DNA from: Desulfuromusa sp.
GTDB lineage: Bacteria > Desulfobacterota > Desulfuromonadia > Desulfuromonadales > Geopsychrobacteraceae
Assembly: GCA_029934095.1 (NCBI GenBank)
Contig: JAOZMV010000121.1
Location: forward strand, 1-5,339
Length of the DNA stretch: 5,339 nt
Reading direction: 5' to 3'
Positions within the stretch are counted from its first letter, which is position 1; each line of letters starts with the position of its first letter. The position numbers were made by a program, and so were the translations under genes. Shown piece by piece: positions 1-5,339 of this stretch. The notes under the pieces were generated by a model. The model did not search any database, was not told the origin of the DNA, and saw nothing but the letters and a program-made list of their open reading frames with translations.

Positions 1-1193
1 GGATCGGCGAGTTAGGGACCCCGGTCATTGCCCCTAACTTTTTTGCCGGCATTGCAAAGTTTCCCCTGTTAGCTATCCCGCTGTTTATTCTGGCTGGTTT
101 TATTTTGGAACGTTGTGGCATTTCACAACGGGTGATTGGTTTTGCCAATTTATTGGTTGGTCAGCGTCGTGGTGGGTTAGCGATTGTTGCTATCTCTGTC
201 TGTGTCTTTTTTGGGGGTGTTTCTGGTTCAGGGCCGGCCGATGCAGCAGCTATTGGCGCGATTCTTATCCCCGCTATGTATGCCCAGGGTTATGGTAAGG
301 GTTACAGCGCCGCTTTGATTGCTGCTGCCGGTTCAACCGCAATTATTGTCCCACCAAGCATTGCCCTCATTGTTTATGGCGCGATTACCAATACCTCTAT
401 TCCGGCACTTTTTGCTGCCGGGGCAATTCCGGGTTTATTGGCCGGAATATCGTTATTGGTTCCTGCAGTCTGGGTGGCACGGAAAAAGGGTTATGGCGCT
501 AATGTTACTGCTGCAGTCACTGAAAAGGAGTCGATTGGAAAGTCTTTTCGGGAAGCCTTTTGGGGATTGCTGGCTCCTGTCATTATTCTTGGCGGGTTAT
601 ATGGGGGGATATTTACCCCAACGGAAGCGGCTGTTGTTGCAGTTTTCTACAGTCTGTTTTTAGGGGTGATTGTCTACCGGACTCTGAATTTTAAGGATCT
701 TTATCAGATATTGGTTGATGCAAATCAGACCACCGCAATTGTTATGCTTATTATTGCTTTTGCCGGACTTTTTTCCTGGGCCGGATCGACTATCGGAATT
801 CTGGATGTTTTGGCCAACTCCCTGATCGGGGCAAGTGACAGTAGTTGGGTTATCTTGCTGTTGATCAACCTGCTTATTTTTATCGCCGGAATGTTGATGG
901 ATGCCATCAGTGTTTTTTATATTTTTCTCCCCATTTTTATCCCTATTATGGACTATTTTGGCTGGGATCCGGTATGGTTTGGGGTAGTGATGACCCTGAA
1001 TCTGGCTATCGGGCAGTTTACTCCACCGGTTGCGGTTAATCTTTACGTCACAACGCAACTGGCTGATATCCGCCTGGAGGAGACCTTTCGAGCTGTTATA
1101 CCGATGGTTATTGCCATGTTGATTGCTCTGCTCATTGTCATCTTGTTTCCTGCTTTGTCCCTCTATATTCCCCGTTTTTTCGGCTTGATGTGA
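1..1193 (+). CDS. dctM: TRAP transporter large permease (DctM family), 5'-truncated by the window edge
   Basis: This is the large integral-membrane subunit of a tripartite ATP-independent periplasmic (TRAP) transporter. In this family it carries out ion-gradient-driven solute uptake across the inner membrane with a periplasmic binding protein and a small DctQ-type permease. The frame is open from base 3, so 396 residues are visible against roughly 425 for the family, and the true start lies left of the window. The ATG-less TTG at 105 is internal. Family landmarks seen in order are: IPLFILAGF in the first visible helix (about 75-101); GGVSGSGPADAAAIG (213-257); the VPPSIALIVYG loop; GGIFTPTEAA mid-protein; FIAGMLMDAISVFYIFLPIF; and the second discontinuous-helix motif GQFTPPVAVNLYV near 1012-1050. 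The chain is almost wholly hydrophobic and ends with TGA. The substrate cannot be read from this subunit; the binding protein, presumably upstream, would be needed. The symbol is a family label and does not imply C4-dicarboxylate transport. Confidence 0.95.
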   Translation, partial: IGELGTPVIAPNFFAGIAKFPLLAIPLFILAGFILERCGISQRVIGFANLLVGQRRGGLAIVAISVCVFFGGVSGSGPADAAAIGAILIPAMYAQGYGKGYSAALIAAAGSTAIIVPPSIALIVYGAITNTSIPALFAAGAIPGLLAGISLLVPAVWVARKKGYGANVTAAVTEKESIGKSFREAFWGLLAPVIILGGLYGGIFTPTEAAVVAVFYSLFLGVIVYRTLNFKDLYQILVDANQTTAIVMLIIAFAGLFSWAGSTIGILDVLANSLIGASDSSWVILLLINLLIFIAGMLMDAISVFYIFLPIFIPIMDYFGWDPVWFGVVMTLNLAIGQFTPPVAVNLYVTTQLADIRLEETFRAVIPMVIAMLIALLIVILFPALSLYIPRFFGLM

Positions 1194-1200
1194 GCTGAAT

Positions 1201-2019
1201 TTGTCCCTTCTATTTTTAAAGATCATTGTATCTGCCGGGCTGGTCTTGACCATTACTTTTATTGCTGAGCACGCAAGTACCCGTCTGGCAGGTGTGTTAC
1301 TGGGTTTTCCCCTCGGTGCGGGTCTTTCAATGCTGTTTTTCGGTATTGAGCAGGGGGCTTCGTTTGCTGCCAAAAGTGCACTTTGGGGAATCCCAGGGGT
1401 TCTGGCAAGCCTCACCTTTGCCCTCGCATACCTGCTTGGGGTTCAGTATTTAAACGGGAAAAAGACGGTTACCATTATCTGCTGCGTCTTGTTGGGAATG
1501 GCAGGCTTTTTTGTGGCCTCTTCACTGATTTATCTTCTGATGCCAAAAGAGAGTTGGTTGAATATCCCGCTGACAATCATCGGGGTATTGGGCTTCGCAT
1601 TTTTATTCAGAAAATTTCCACTTAACAGAATATCAGTTAAGGTTCCAGTCACTCCTCTGATTTTAAGTATCAGAGCTGGATTCACTGCTCTGGTTGTTTT
1701 GTTGATTACCGGGGTAGCTCAATGGATTGGTCCACAATGGTCGGGTCTTCTTTCCACTTTTCCCGTAACATTGCTCCCGGTTATGGTTATTTTACACCAC
1801 CATTATGGTACTGATTCTCTCTTCACTCTGCTGCGCGAATTACCTTTTGGTCTGCTGGCGATTGTTGTTTTTGATTTTGCTGTAGCGGGGAGTTTTCCCA
1901 TTTTAGATGTTGCAGGTGGAATGTTGGTTTCCTATGGAGTTGCATTTCTCTATCTGCTGATTTATGAATTGAAATTACGCAGCCTGCTGAAACAATATTT
2001 TTTTGCAGCTGCAGACTGA
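1201..2019 (+). CDS. Polytopic membrane protein with two related halves (GlpM/DUF3147-like pattern)
   Basis: This is a 272-residue, very hydrophobic protein with about nine predicted helices (roughly residues 4-22, 27-48, 57-80, 88-113, 118-136, 153-174, 179-199, 212-230 and 234-256). I do not recognise a characterised family with confidence. The N-terminal pattern (a short helix, a charged turn, then AGVLLGFPLGAG) recalls small GlpM/DUF3147-type proteins. The element recurs: residues 29-69 align without gaps to 180-220 (offset 151), sharing the G..L..FP core, a Met, and a G.LA end. The protein therefore looks like a fused duplication. No ATG lies near the N terminus. TTG at 1201 is chosen because an in-frame stop at 1186-1188 leaves only CTG 1195 or TTG 1201 ahead of the first helix, and the ribosome binding site is weak (GAG about 6 nt upstream). 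It begins 7 bp after the TRAP permease stop, so it is probably co-transcribed and translationally coupled. A transport or membrane accessory role is inference only. Confidence 0.83.
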   Translation: MSLLFLKIIVSAGLVLTITFIAEHASTRLAGVLLGFPLGAGLSMLFFGIEQGASFAAKSALWGIPGVLASLTFALAYLLGVQYLNGKKTVTIICCVLLGMAGFFVASSLIYLLMPKESWLNIPLTIIGVLGFAFLFRKFPLNRISVKVPVTPLILSIRAGFTALVVLLITGVAQWIGPQWSGLLSTFPVTLLPVMVILHHHYGTDSLFTLLRELPFGLLAIVVFDFAVAGSFPILDVAGGMLVSYGVAFLYLLIYELKLRSLLKQYFFAAAD

Positions 2020-2021
2020 CA

Positions 2022-2405
2022 TTAAGGTTTTTGTTTCAGCTGTTTGGCCAGAGCCGCAAAAGGGGAGTGAGAGAGGCTGTCTTGCTTCTGTCGGTCGTCT
2101 GGATTGTCATCTTCGCGATCTTCCTGAACCCCGCGAGTATGTTCGTGGTCATGACAATAAATACACAGCAATGCCCAGTTGCTGCCACTCGGCGGGTTAT
2201 TATCGTGATTATGGTCAACATGATGAACTGTCAGTTCGCGGATTTTCTGCCCTTCAAATTCCCGGCCACAGCGAGCGCAAACATGGGGGAATAGCTTGAG
2301 CGCTTGCTCCCGATAACCCGATTGCCGTTGTTGCTCTTCCTTACGCATCTCAGCAACGAGTTGACTGCGGTTTTCCGCACTCATTTTTTTGCTGTTGATT
2401 GACAT
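2022..2405 (-). CDS. yajD: YajD family HNH nuclease
   Basis: This is a 127-residue soluble protein of the YajD family, a compact HNH/beta-beta-alpha-metal fold expected to bind zinc and nick or cut DNA; its physiological role is unknown. The visible signature is SGYREQALKLFPHVCARCGREF (in two parts, residues 29-50), containing the first zinc pair C43-x2-C46. Next come RELTVHHVDHNHDNNP (56-71) with the catalytic-region HH-x-D-H, and SNW (75-77). The second zinc pair is C81-x2-C84, followed by HDHEH (85-89). The order and spacing match E. coli YajD (115 aa) as I remember it, including the NPFADL-like tail (here HSPFAAL). The N terminus is charged and a little longer than in E. coli. The ATG at 2405 is the most upstream in frame, a stop lying at 2445-2447; its ribosome binding site is poor (GGGATG). 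The gene follows the acyl-CoA dehydrogenase by 85 bp on the same strand and ends 2 bp from the opposing membrane-protein gene. Confidence 0.94.
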   Translation of the reverse strand: MSINSKKMSAENRSQLVAEMRKEEQQRQSGYREQALKLFPHVCARCGREFEGQKIRELTVHHVDHNHDNNPPSGSNWALLCIYCHDHEHTRGVQEDREDDNPDDRQKQDSLSHSPFAALAKQLKQKP

Positions 2406-2438
2406 AGTATCATCCCGACGGAAAAGATATTTAAACCC

Positions 2439-2488
2439 TGTCCCTTACATCAGTCTGGAAATTGTCCTGATGTGGTGATAGTGGACAA
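2439..2488 (-). other. Alternative hairpins in the acyl-CoA dehydrogenase-yajD gap
   Basis: The 85-bp gap carries two overlapping inverted repeats. One is ACATCAG (2447-2453) with CTGATGT (2467-2473), a 7-bp stem with a 13-nt loop. The other is TTGTCC (2462-2467) with GGACAA (2483-2488), a 6-bp stem with a 15-nt loop. They share base 2467 and would compete in RNA. A further TGTCC (2439-2443) could also pair with GGACA (2483-2487). Neither minus-strand hairpin is followed by a proper U-run, so this is not a standard intrinsic terminator. It could be mRNA 3'-end protection, weak attenuation before yajD, or chance. Confidence 0.35.
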
Positions 2489-2490
2489 GA

Positions 2491-4026
2491 TTAACTGGTG
2501 CGGCTATAGCAATCGAACCATGATCCTGTTTCTTCATACCCATCTATATAATCGGTCATATTGGTTGAATTGAAACCACCCATTAGCGCTGTGATCTCCT
2601 GCTGAATATTGATCAGAGCACTATCTATCAACTCTTTCTTAAATCCCGAAGCCGCTAACTTTAAAACCAGATTCATCGCAACAACCCGGCTGAAAACAGA
2701 ACCCAGCTCAGTCAATTTACGTTGTGATAATTGTGGTTCCAGATTGAAATCGAAAAGTTGTTTCAGCCGGTCGGCGGCATGTTCAGTTAATTCTTGCTGT
2801 TGCAGAAACTGGAAAAAATTTCTCTGTTTCAGTCGTTGCATCTGTTTTTGAATAGCTTCTGCAATCTGAATATAGAGGATATCATTTGAACCCTCAAAAA
2901 TCTGAAATGGGCGACTGTCAACGATGGCCCTTCCGGCAATGTGGTTCAAACGATAACCTTTGGCTCCAACCAGTTGCAGCAGTGATTGCGCCGAACTCTG
3001 CATCAGATCGGTGACATAAGTTTTAACTGAGTTTGCTTCCAGTCCATGGGGAGCCAGATTGTTTTCTACCCCGGCCCTTTGACTGCTGTTGAAACACATG
3101 GCAGAACAAATTGTGTAGGCCGACTGCAGGCGGGAGATTCGCTGCTGAACCTGATCATAGGTGAAGAGGCTTCTTCCTCCCACATGGCGTTCTTGACAAT
3201 GGTTGACAGCCTCGTCCAACATCCGCTGCAGAAAGCCCATGGCCATACCGGTAAATTGCATCCGACTGCGATGGAGAAGATCCAGCATCATTTTTATTCC
3301 GGTACTGTGAGGCTGTAGCTTCTGTAGCGCGGGGATCTTGACATCGAGCCGATTACGCCCATAAGGGAGCAGATAAACACCAAGGTTCTCGTAAAATTCT
3401 TCAACGATAACATTTTGCTCTGGCGCGTTGACGTCACAAATAAAAAAATCGATGTCGCGCTTTAAATCTCCGGCAGCATTTTTTTGCCGGGCAGTAAGTA
3501 ACCAGTAGTCTGCCCAGCCGGTCAAGCCTGCCCAGTGTTTGGTCCCCTGGATATGATATTTTCCGTTTTCCTCTGTATAGGAACTTTTCATATGCAGGGC
3601 GTCACTACCATAATCGGGCTCGGTAATCATCAGCCCGCCCATTTTTCTATTTTTCAGGAAATCGGTGAAAACTTTTGCTTTAGCATCCTCTTGCCCATAT
3701 TTCCCGGTGGGTTGAAGAAATAGTGCCCAGTTGATACCAAATCCCAAAGAGAGGGGGAGCGATTCATAGCTAGCTGCTGCATTGAGAGCGAGCCCTTCGT
3801 GTATATGTCCCCCCCGTCCGCCATACTCTGCTGGAATATAGGTTGCCAGAGGATTGCTTGACATGATTTCACGTAAAATGAAAGGTGGCATGCCACGTTT
3901 GATGCTGAGTTGGTCAATATCACTGCGAACATGAAAGAGGTGATTGAGTTGGGTCTTAAATTCTTGGATAAATTGGGGAAATGGCACGTGCTCAGAAATG
4001 GCCGGGGTAACAGTTGCAGCAGACAT
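2491..4026 (-). CDS. Acyl-CoA dehydrogenase, VLCAD-like with C-terminal extension
   Basis: This is a 511-residue FAD flavoprotein expected to catalyse alpha,beta-dehydrogenation of an acyl-CoA and pass electrons to electron-transfer flavoprotein in the cytoplasm. The N-terminal helical domain is about residues 13-128. The middle beta domain starts with MITEPDYGSDA (133-143) and GTKHW (161-165). The C-terminal helical domain carries Q351..GAKGY..N361....R366...D370, close to the second PROSITE family signature except that A355 replaces Gly/Ser. It then has IFEGSND (376-382), with E378 at the position of the catalytic base in MCAD/VLCAD. The usual Arg seven residues after that Glu is Tyr385 here. 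About 115 residues follow the core, as in VLCAD/ACAD9-type enzymes, against about 380 residues in short- and medium-chain members. ATG 4026 is chosen because AAGGAG sits 7 nt upstream. The frame stays open to an ATG at 4122, but that extension lacks homology-like sequence and covers the likely promoter. The substrate is not determinable. Confidence 0.95.
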   Translation of the reverse strand: MSAATVTPAISEHVPFPQFIQEFKTQLNHLFHVRSDIDQLSIKRGMPPFILREIMSSNPLATYIPAEYGGRGGHIHEGLALNAAASYESLPLSLGFGINWALFLQPTGKYGQEDAKAKVFTDFLKNRKMGGLMITEPDYGSDALHMKSSYTEENGKYHIQGTKHWAGLTGWADYWLLTARQKNAAGDLKRDIDFFICDVNAPEQNVIVEEFYENLGVYLLPYGRNRLDVKIPALQKLQPHSTGIKMMLDLLHRSRMQFTGMAMGFLQRMLDEAVNHCQERHVGGRSLFTYDQVQQRISRLQSAYTICSAMCFNSSQRAGVENNLAPHGLEANSVKTYVTDLMQSSAQSLLQLVGAKGYRLNHIAGRAIVDSRPFQIFEGSNDILYIQIAEAIQKQMQRLKQRNFFQFLQQQELTEHAADRLKQLFDFNLEPQLSQRKLTELGSVFSRVVAMNLVLKLAASGFKKELIDSALINIQQEITALMGGFNSTNMTDYIDGYEETGSWFDCYSRTS

Positions 4027-4033
4027 GGGCGGA

Positions 4034-4039
4034 CTCCTT
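4034..4039 (-). promoter_or_regulatory. Strong ribosome binding site of the acyl-CoA dehydrogenase
   Basis: On the minus strand AAGGAG lies 7 nt before the ATG at 4026. This near-perfect Shine-Dalgarno decides the start against the in-frame ATG 96 nt further upstream. Confidence 0.9.
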
Positions 4040-4086
4040 ATCGCATAGATGCCAGAAAAATTTAAAATCAGGTGGTATTCAAGAAA

Positions 4087-4115
4087 ATAGTATTGAAATC
4101 GAATCGATAAGTAAA
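4087..4115 (-). promoter_or_regulatory. Candidate sigma70 promoter for the acyl-CoA dehydrogenase
   Basis: On the minus strand TTTACT (4110-4115) and TACTAT (4087-4092) are separated by exactly 17 nt; each matches 4 of 6 consensus bases. Transcription would start near 4080, giving a 5' leader of about 54 nt that ends in the strong ribosome binding site. The spacer contains the perfect 5-bp-arm palindrome ATCGA-A-TCGAT (4098-4108), placed where a repressor would block polymerase. The hexamer matches are modest, so the call is tentative. Confidence 0.4.
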
Positions 4116-4158
4116 CCGCCACCGCCTCAGAATTTATGGTTTAAACAGAAGAGCAGTG

Positions 4159-4176
4159 ATTGGTTTCCCGACCAGT
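4159..4176. promoter_or_regulatory. Inverted repeat upstream of the acyl-CoA dehydrogenase, operator-like
   Basis: ATTGGT (4159-4164) and ACCAGT (4171-4176) form a 6-bp inverted repeat with one mismatch around a 6-bp spacer, about 45-60 bp upstream of the candidate -35 box. On the minus strand the right arm reads AACTGGTCGG, resembling one half of FadR sites (AACTGGTCNGACC). The other half is out of register, so a FadR site is not established. A fatty-acid-responsive regulator would suit the downstream gene, but this is inference. Confidence 0.3.
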
Positions 4177-4232
4177 TATAAATCTAACATATAAAGTTTC
4201 TCCGGGCAGTATTTAATGAGCATATAAATAAC

Positions 4233-4264
4233 AAAAAAGCCCCGATTTTCATCGGGGCTTTTTT
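4233..4264 (-). terminator. Intrinsic terminator, potentially bidirectional, downstream of ilvC
   Basis: GCCCCGAT (4239-4246) and ATCGGGGC (4251-4258) form a perfect 8-bp GC-rich stem around TTTC, which is GAAA on the minus strand. The stem is flanked by six A on one side and six T on the other, so it can act in both directions. The only genes reading towards it are on the minus strand: ilvC, whose stop is about 170 nt upstream, and the possible small transcript starting near 4380. It insulates the acyl-CoA dehydrogenase promoter region from ilvC read-through. Confidence 0.93.
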
Positions 4265-4310
4265 GTCTAAATTGTTGAAATTAATATTAAGTATTTATAT
4301 TTCTTTTAAT

Positions 4311-4355
4311 TTAACGACCTACAACCTCATACTGTGGTGGCTCAGATACAAACAT
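4311..4355 (-). CDS. Possible 14-residue peptide ORF between ilvC and its terminator
   Basis: On the minus strand ATG 4355 opens MFVSEPPQYEVVGR and closes with TAA at 4311-4313. AAAGGGAG lies upstream, with 7 nt between its last G and the ATG, which is a well-formed ribosome binding site and the main reason for listing the ORF. The same frame is open further back to ATGs at 4400 and 4418 (29 and 35 residues), but those have weaker ribosome binding sites. I recognise no family. The E-P-P-Q-Y-E-V-V stretch loosely recalls leader segments of some very small peptide precursors, but no modifying enzyme is nearby. A frame this short can arise by chance; the support is the ribosome binding site plus a candidate promoter and terminator on either side. 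Confidence 0.35.
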   Translation of the reverse strand: MFVSEPPQYEVVGR

Positions 4356-4386
4356 AATTGCACTCCCTTTATATGATGTTATGGGA

Positions 4387-4415
4387 AGTATACCACCCAT
4401 TGCCGCTCTGCACAA
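4387..4415 (-). promoter_or_regulatory. Candidate promoter just downstream of the ilvC stop
   Basis: On the minus strand TTGTGC (4410-4415) and TATACT (4387-4392) are 17 nt apart. The -10 box matches 5 of 6 consensus bases and the -35 box has the TTG core only. A start near 4380 would give a leader of about 25 nt to the small ORF at 4355 and a transcript of about 145-150 nt ending at the terminator. Confidence 0.35.
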
Positions 4416-4434
4416 CATCGCGGGGGTAAATTTA

Positions 4435-5339
4435 TCAAACAATCGCCTTCATCCCCTCCATCGTTTCCCGAAGAACTTCACCCACCTCTTCAACCAGGGT
4501 GTTGCGAATTTCAGCATTGACCTCAACCAGTAACTGATTGTCGATACCGTTATCTTTCAGATCAAGCCCCTTGCCGATCACGGCCGTATCCATTCTATCC
4601 ATAAAATCCTGCAGCAGAGGGACACAGTCGTGGGCAAACAGGTAACAGCCGTACTCGGCAGTGTCAGAAATAACCTTGTTCATTTCATAGAGTTTCTTTT
4701 TGGCGATGACATTGGCAATCAGGGGGGTCTCGTGCAGAGACTCGTAATATGCAGATTCTTCCTTGATTCCGGCAGCGACCATGGTATCAAAAGCCATTTC
4801 CACGCCGGCTTTTACCATGGCTATCATCAGGATACCGTTATCAAAGTATTCCTGCTCAGGAATATCCGCAGCCTGTGCTTCGGCTTTCTCGAAGGGCTCA
4901 TTGTTGGTCTCTTCCCGCCAGCGCAGCAGATCCGCATCGTCATTAGCCCAGTCGGCCATCATGGTTTTAGAAAACTCGCCTGAGAGGACATCATCCATAT
5001 GCTTTTGGAATAGTGGCCCCATGATCTCTTTCAGTTCCTCAGCCAGTTCAAAGGCGATCAGCTTGGCCGGGTTGGAGAGACGATCCATCATGTTGGTGAT
5101 TCCACCGTGCTTGAGTGCCTCGGTGGTGGTTTCCCAACCGTACTGGACCAACTTGGCGGCGTACCCGGAATCAATACCGGAAGCGACCATTTTATTGTAG
5201 AAGAGAATCGACCCGGTTTGCAGGACACCACAGAGAATAGTCTGCTCCCCCATCAGATCCGATTTAACTTCAGCTACAAAAGATGACATCAGGACTCCGG
5301 CCTTGTCGCCACCGGTACCGCAACAGTACGCCTTGGCAA
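4435..5339 (-). CDS. ilvC: Ketol-acid reductoisomerase, class II (long form), C-terminal part
   Basis: This is acetohydroxyacid isomeroreductase, the second common step of valine, leucine and isoleucine synthesis. It uses NADPH and Mg2+ to convert 2-acetolactate or 2-aceto-2-hydroxybutyrate to the dihydroxyacid. About 300 residues are visible; the N-terminal NADPH-binding domain (about 190 residues) lies beyond the right edge. The ATG at 5289 is internal, because upstream codons continue as [16 protein letters not shown], matching the corresponding E. coli segment. Counting from that internal Met, D11 and E15 (SDLMGEQ), E183 and E187 (YYESLHE) and S208 (SDTAEYG) correspond to E. coli metal/substrate residues D217, E221, E389, E393 and S414 with one constant offset of 206. 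There is thus no net indel up to Ser208. The duplicated helical domain marks the long class II enzyme of enterobacterial type, not the roughly 330-residue class I. The stop is TGA. No frameshift or missing ligand is seen. Confidence 0.97.
   Translation of the reverse strand, partial: AKAYCCGTGGDKAGVLMSSFVAEVKSDLMGEQTILCGVLQTGSILFYNKMVASGIDSGYAAKLVQYGWETTTEALKHGGITNMMDRLSNPAKLIAFELAEELKEIMGPLFQKHMDDVLSGEFSKTMMADWANDDADLLRWREETNNEPFEKAEAQAADIPEQEYFDNGILMIAMVKAGVEMAFDTMVAAGIKEESAYYESLHETPLIANVIAKKKLYEMNKVISDTAEYGCYLFAHDCVPLLQDFMDRMDTAVIGKGLDLKDNGIDNQLLVEVNAEIRNTLVEEVGEVLRETMEGMKAIV

Larger units (their letters stand above)
4265..4434 (-). other. ilvC 3' flank / possible small transcript region
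   Basis: This stretch of about 170 bp between the ilvC stop and the terminator is unusually long for a simple 3' UTR. The part next to the terminator (about 4265-4310) is very AT-rich and includes the palindrome TTAATATTAA (4281-4290). In RNA an AU-rich single-stranded run just before a terminator with a U tail resembles Hfq-dependent small RNAs. That reading is inference; processing of a long ilvC 3' UTR would look the same. Confidence 0.3.

Noticed and set aside
105..1193. Complete TRAP permease starting at TTG 105
   Set aside because: The frame upstream to base 3 encodes conserved family sequence (IPLFILAGF), so the gene is cut by the window edge and does not start at 105.
660..1415. Long minus-strand open frame of 251 codons opposite the TRAP permease and the next gene
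   Set aside because: Its translation is low-complexity and rich in Asn, Lys and Gln, with no domain. It lies antisense to strongly supported membrane genes, whose hydrophobic codons read this way on the complement.
2001..2016. TGCAGCTGCA palindrome beside a T-run as a terminator between the convergent genes
   Set aside because: It has no loop-forming stem, and the T-run lies on the wrong side for the plus strand (and reads as A on the minus strand).
4027..4122. N-terminal extension of 32 codons on the acyl-CoA dehydrogenase
   Set aside because: The AAGGAG ribosome binding site sits directly before ATG 4026. The extension reads like translated leader sequence, has no ribosome binding site of its own that I can see, and covers the candidate promoter.
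4165..4181. Full FadR operator upstream of the acyl-CoA dehydrogenase
   Set aside because: Only one half matches; the second ACC is shifted out of register, so it is kept as a generic inverted repeat.
4763..5200. Plus-strand open frame of 145 codons, Ser/Ala rich
   Set aside because: It is antisense to ilvC, which is identified by conserved ligand residues; the Ser-rich content is a complement artefact.

Overview
The window looks like ordinary chromosome from a Gram-negative bacterium, most likely a proteobacterium (Gammaproteobacteria or a Desulfuromonas-like lineage; the sequence does not settle which). The evidence is a TRAP-type transporter, an E. coli-type long (class II) ketol-acid reductoisomerase, a YajD-family HNH protein, Shine-Dalgarno-led genes and a moderate base composition. 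I see no insertion sequence, integrase, phage gene, CRISPR array, tRNA or rRNA.

Layout: two plus-strand genes occupy the left part. The first is the 3' part of a TRAP transporter large permease, whose start lies left of the window. Seven bases later comes a nine-helix membrane protein built from two related halves. This pair meets, with only 2 bp between stop codons, three minus-strand genes. From left to right these are a small HNH nuclease of the YajD family, a 511-residue VLCAD-like acyl-CoA dehydrogenase with a C-terminal extension, and the 3' part of ilvC, whose start lies right of the window. A clear intrinsic terminator at 4233-4264 separates ilvC from the acyl-CoA dehydrogenase.

How the genes work together: the transporter pair probably belongs to a solute-uptake operon whose binding protein and small permease lie off the left edge. 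The acyl-CoA dehydrogenase has its own leader, with a strong ribosome binding site, a plausible sigma70 promoter and two small inverted repeats. It may be transcribed on into yajD through an 85-bp gap that can fold into alternative hairpins. ilvC is a housekeeping branched-chain amino-acid gene. The genes do not form one obvious pathway.

The least ordinary spot is the roughly 170-bp stretch between the ilvC stop and the terminator. On the minus strand it holds a promoter-like pair of hexamers, a well-spaced ribosome binding site, a 14-codon open frame, an AU-rich linker and then the strong terminator. This is the layout expected of a small independent transcript of about 145-150 nt that may encode a peptide. 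It is inference from sequence signals only. I found no convincing multi-gene novel system.
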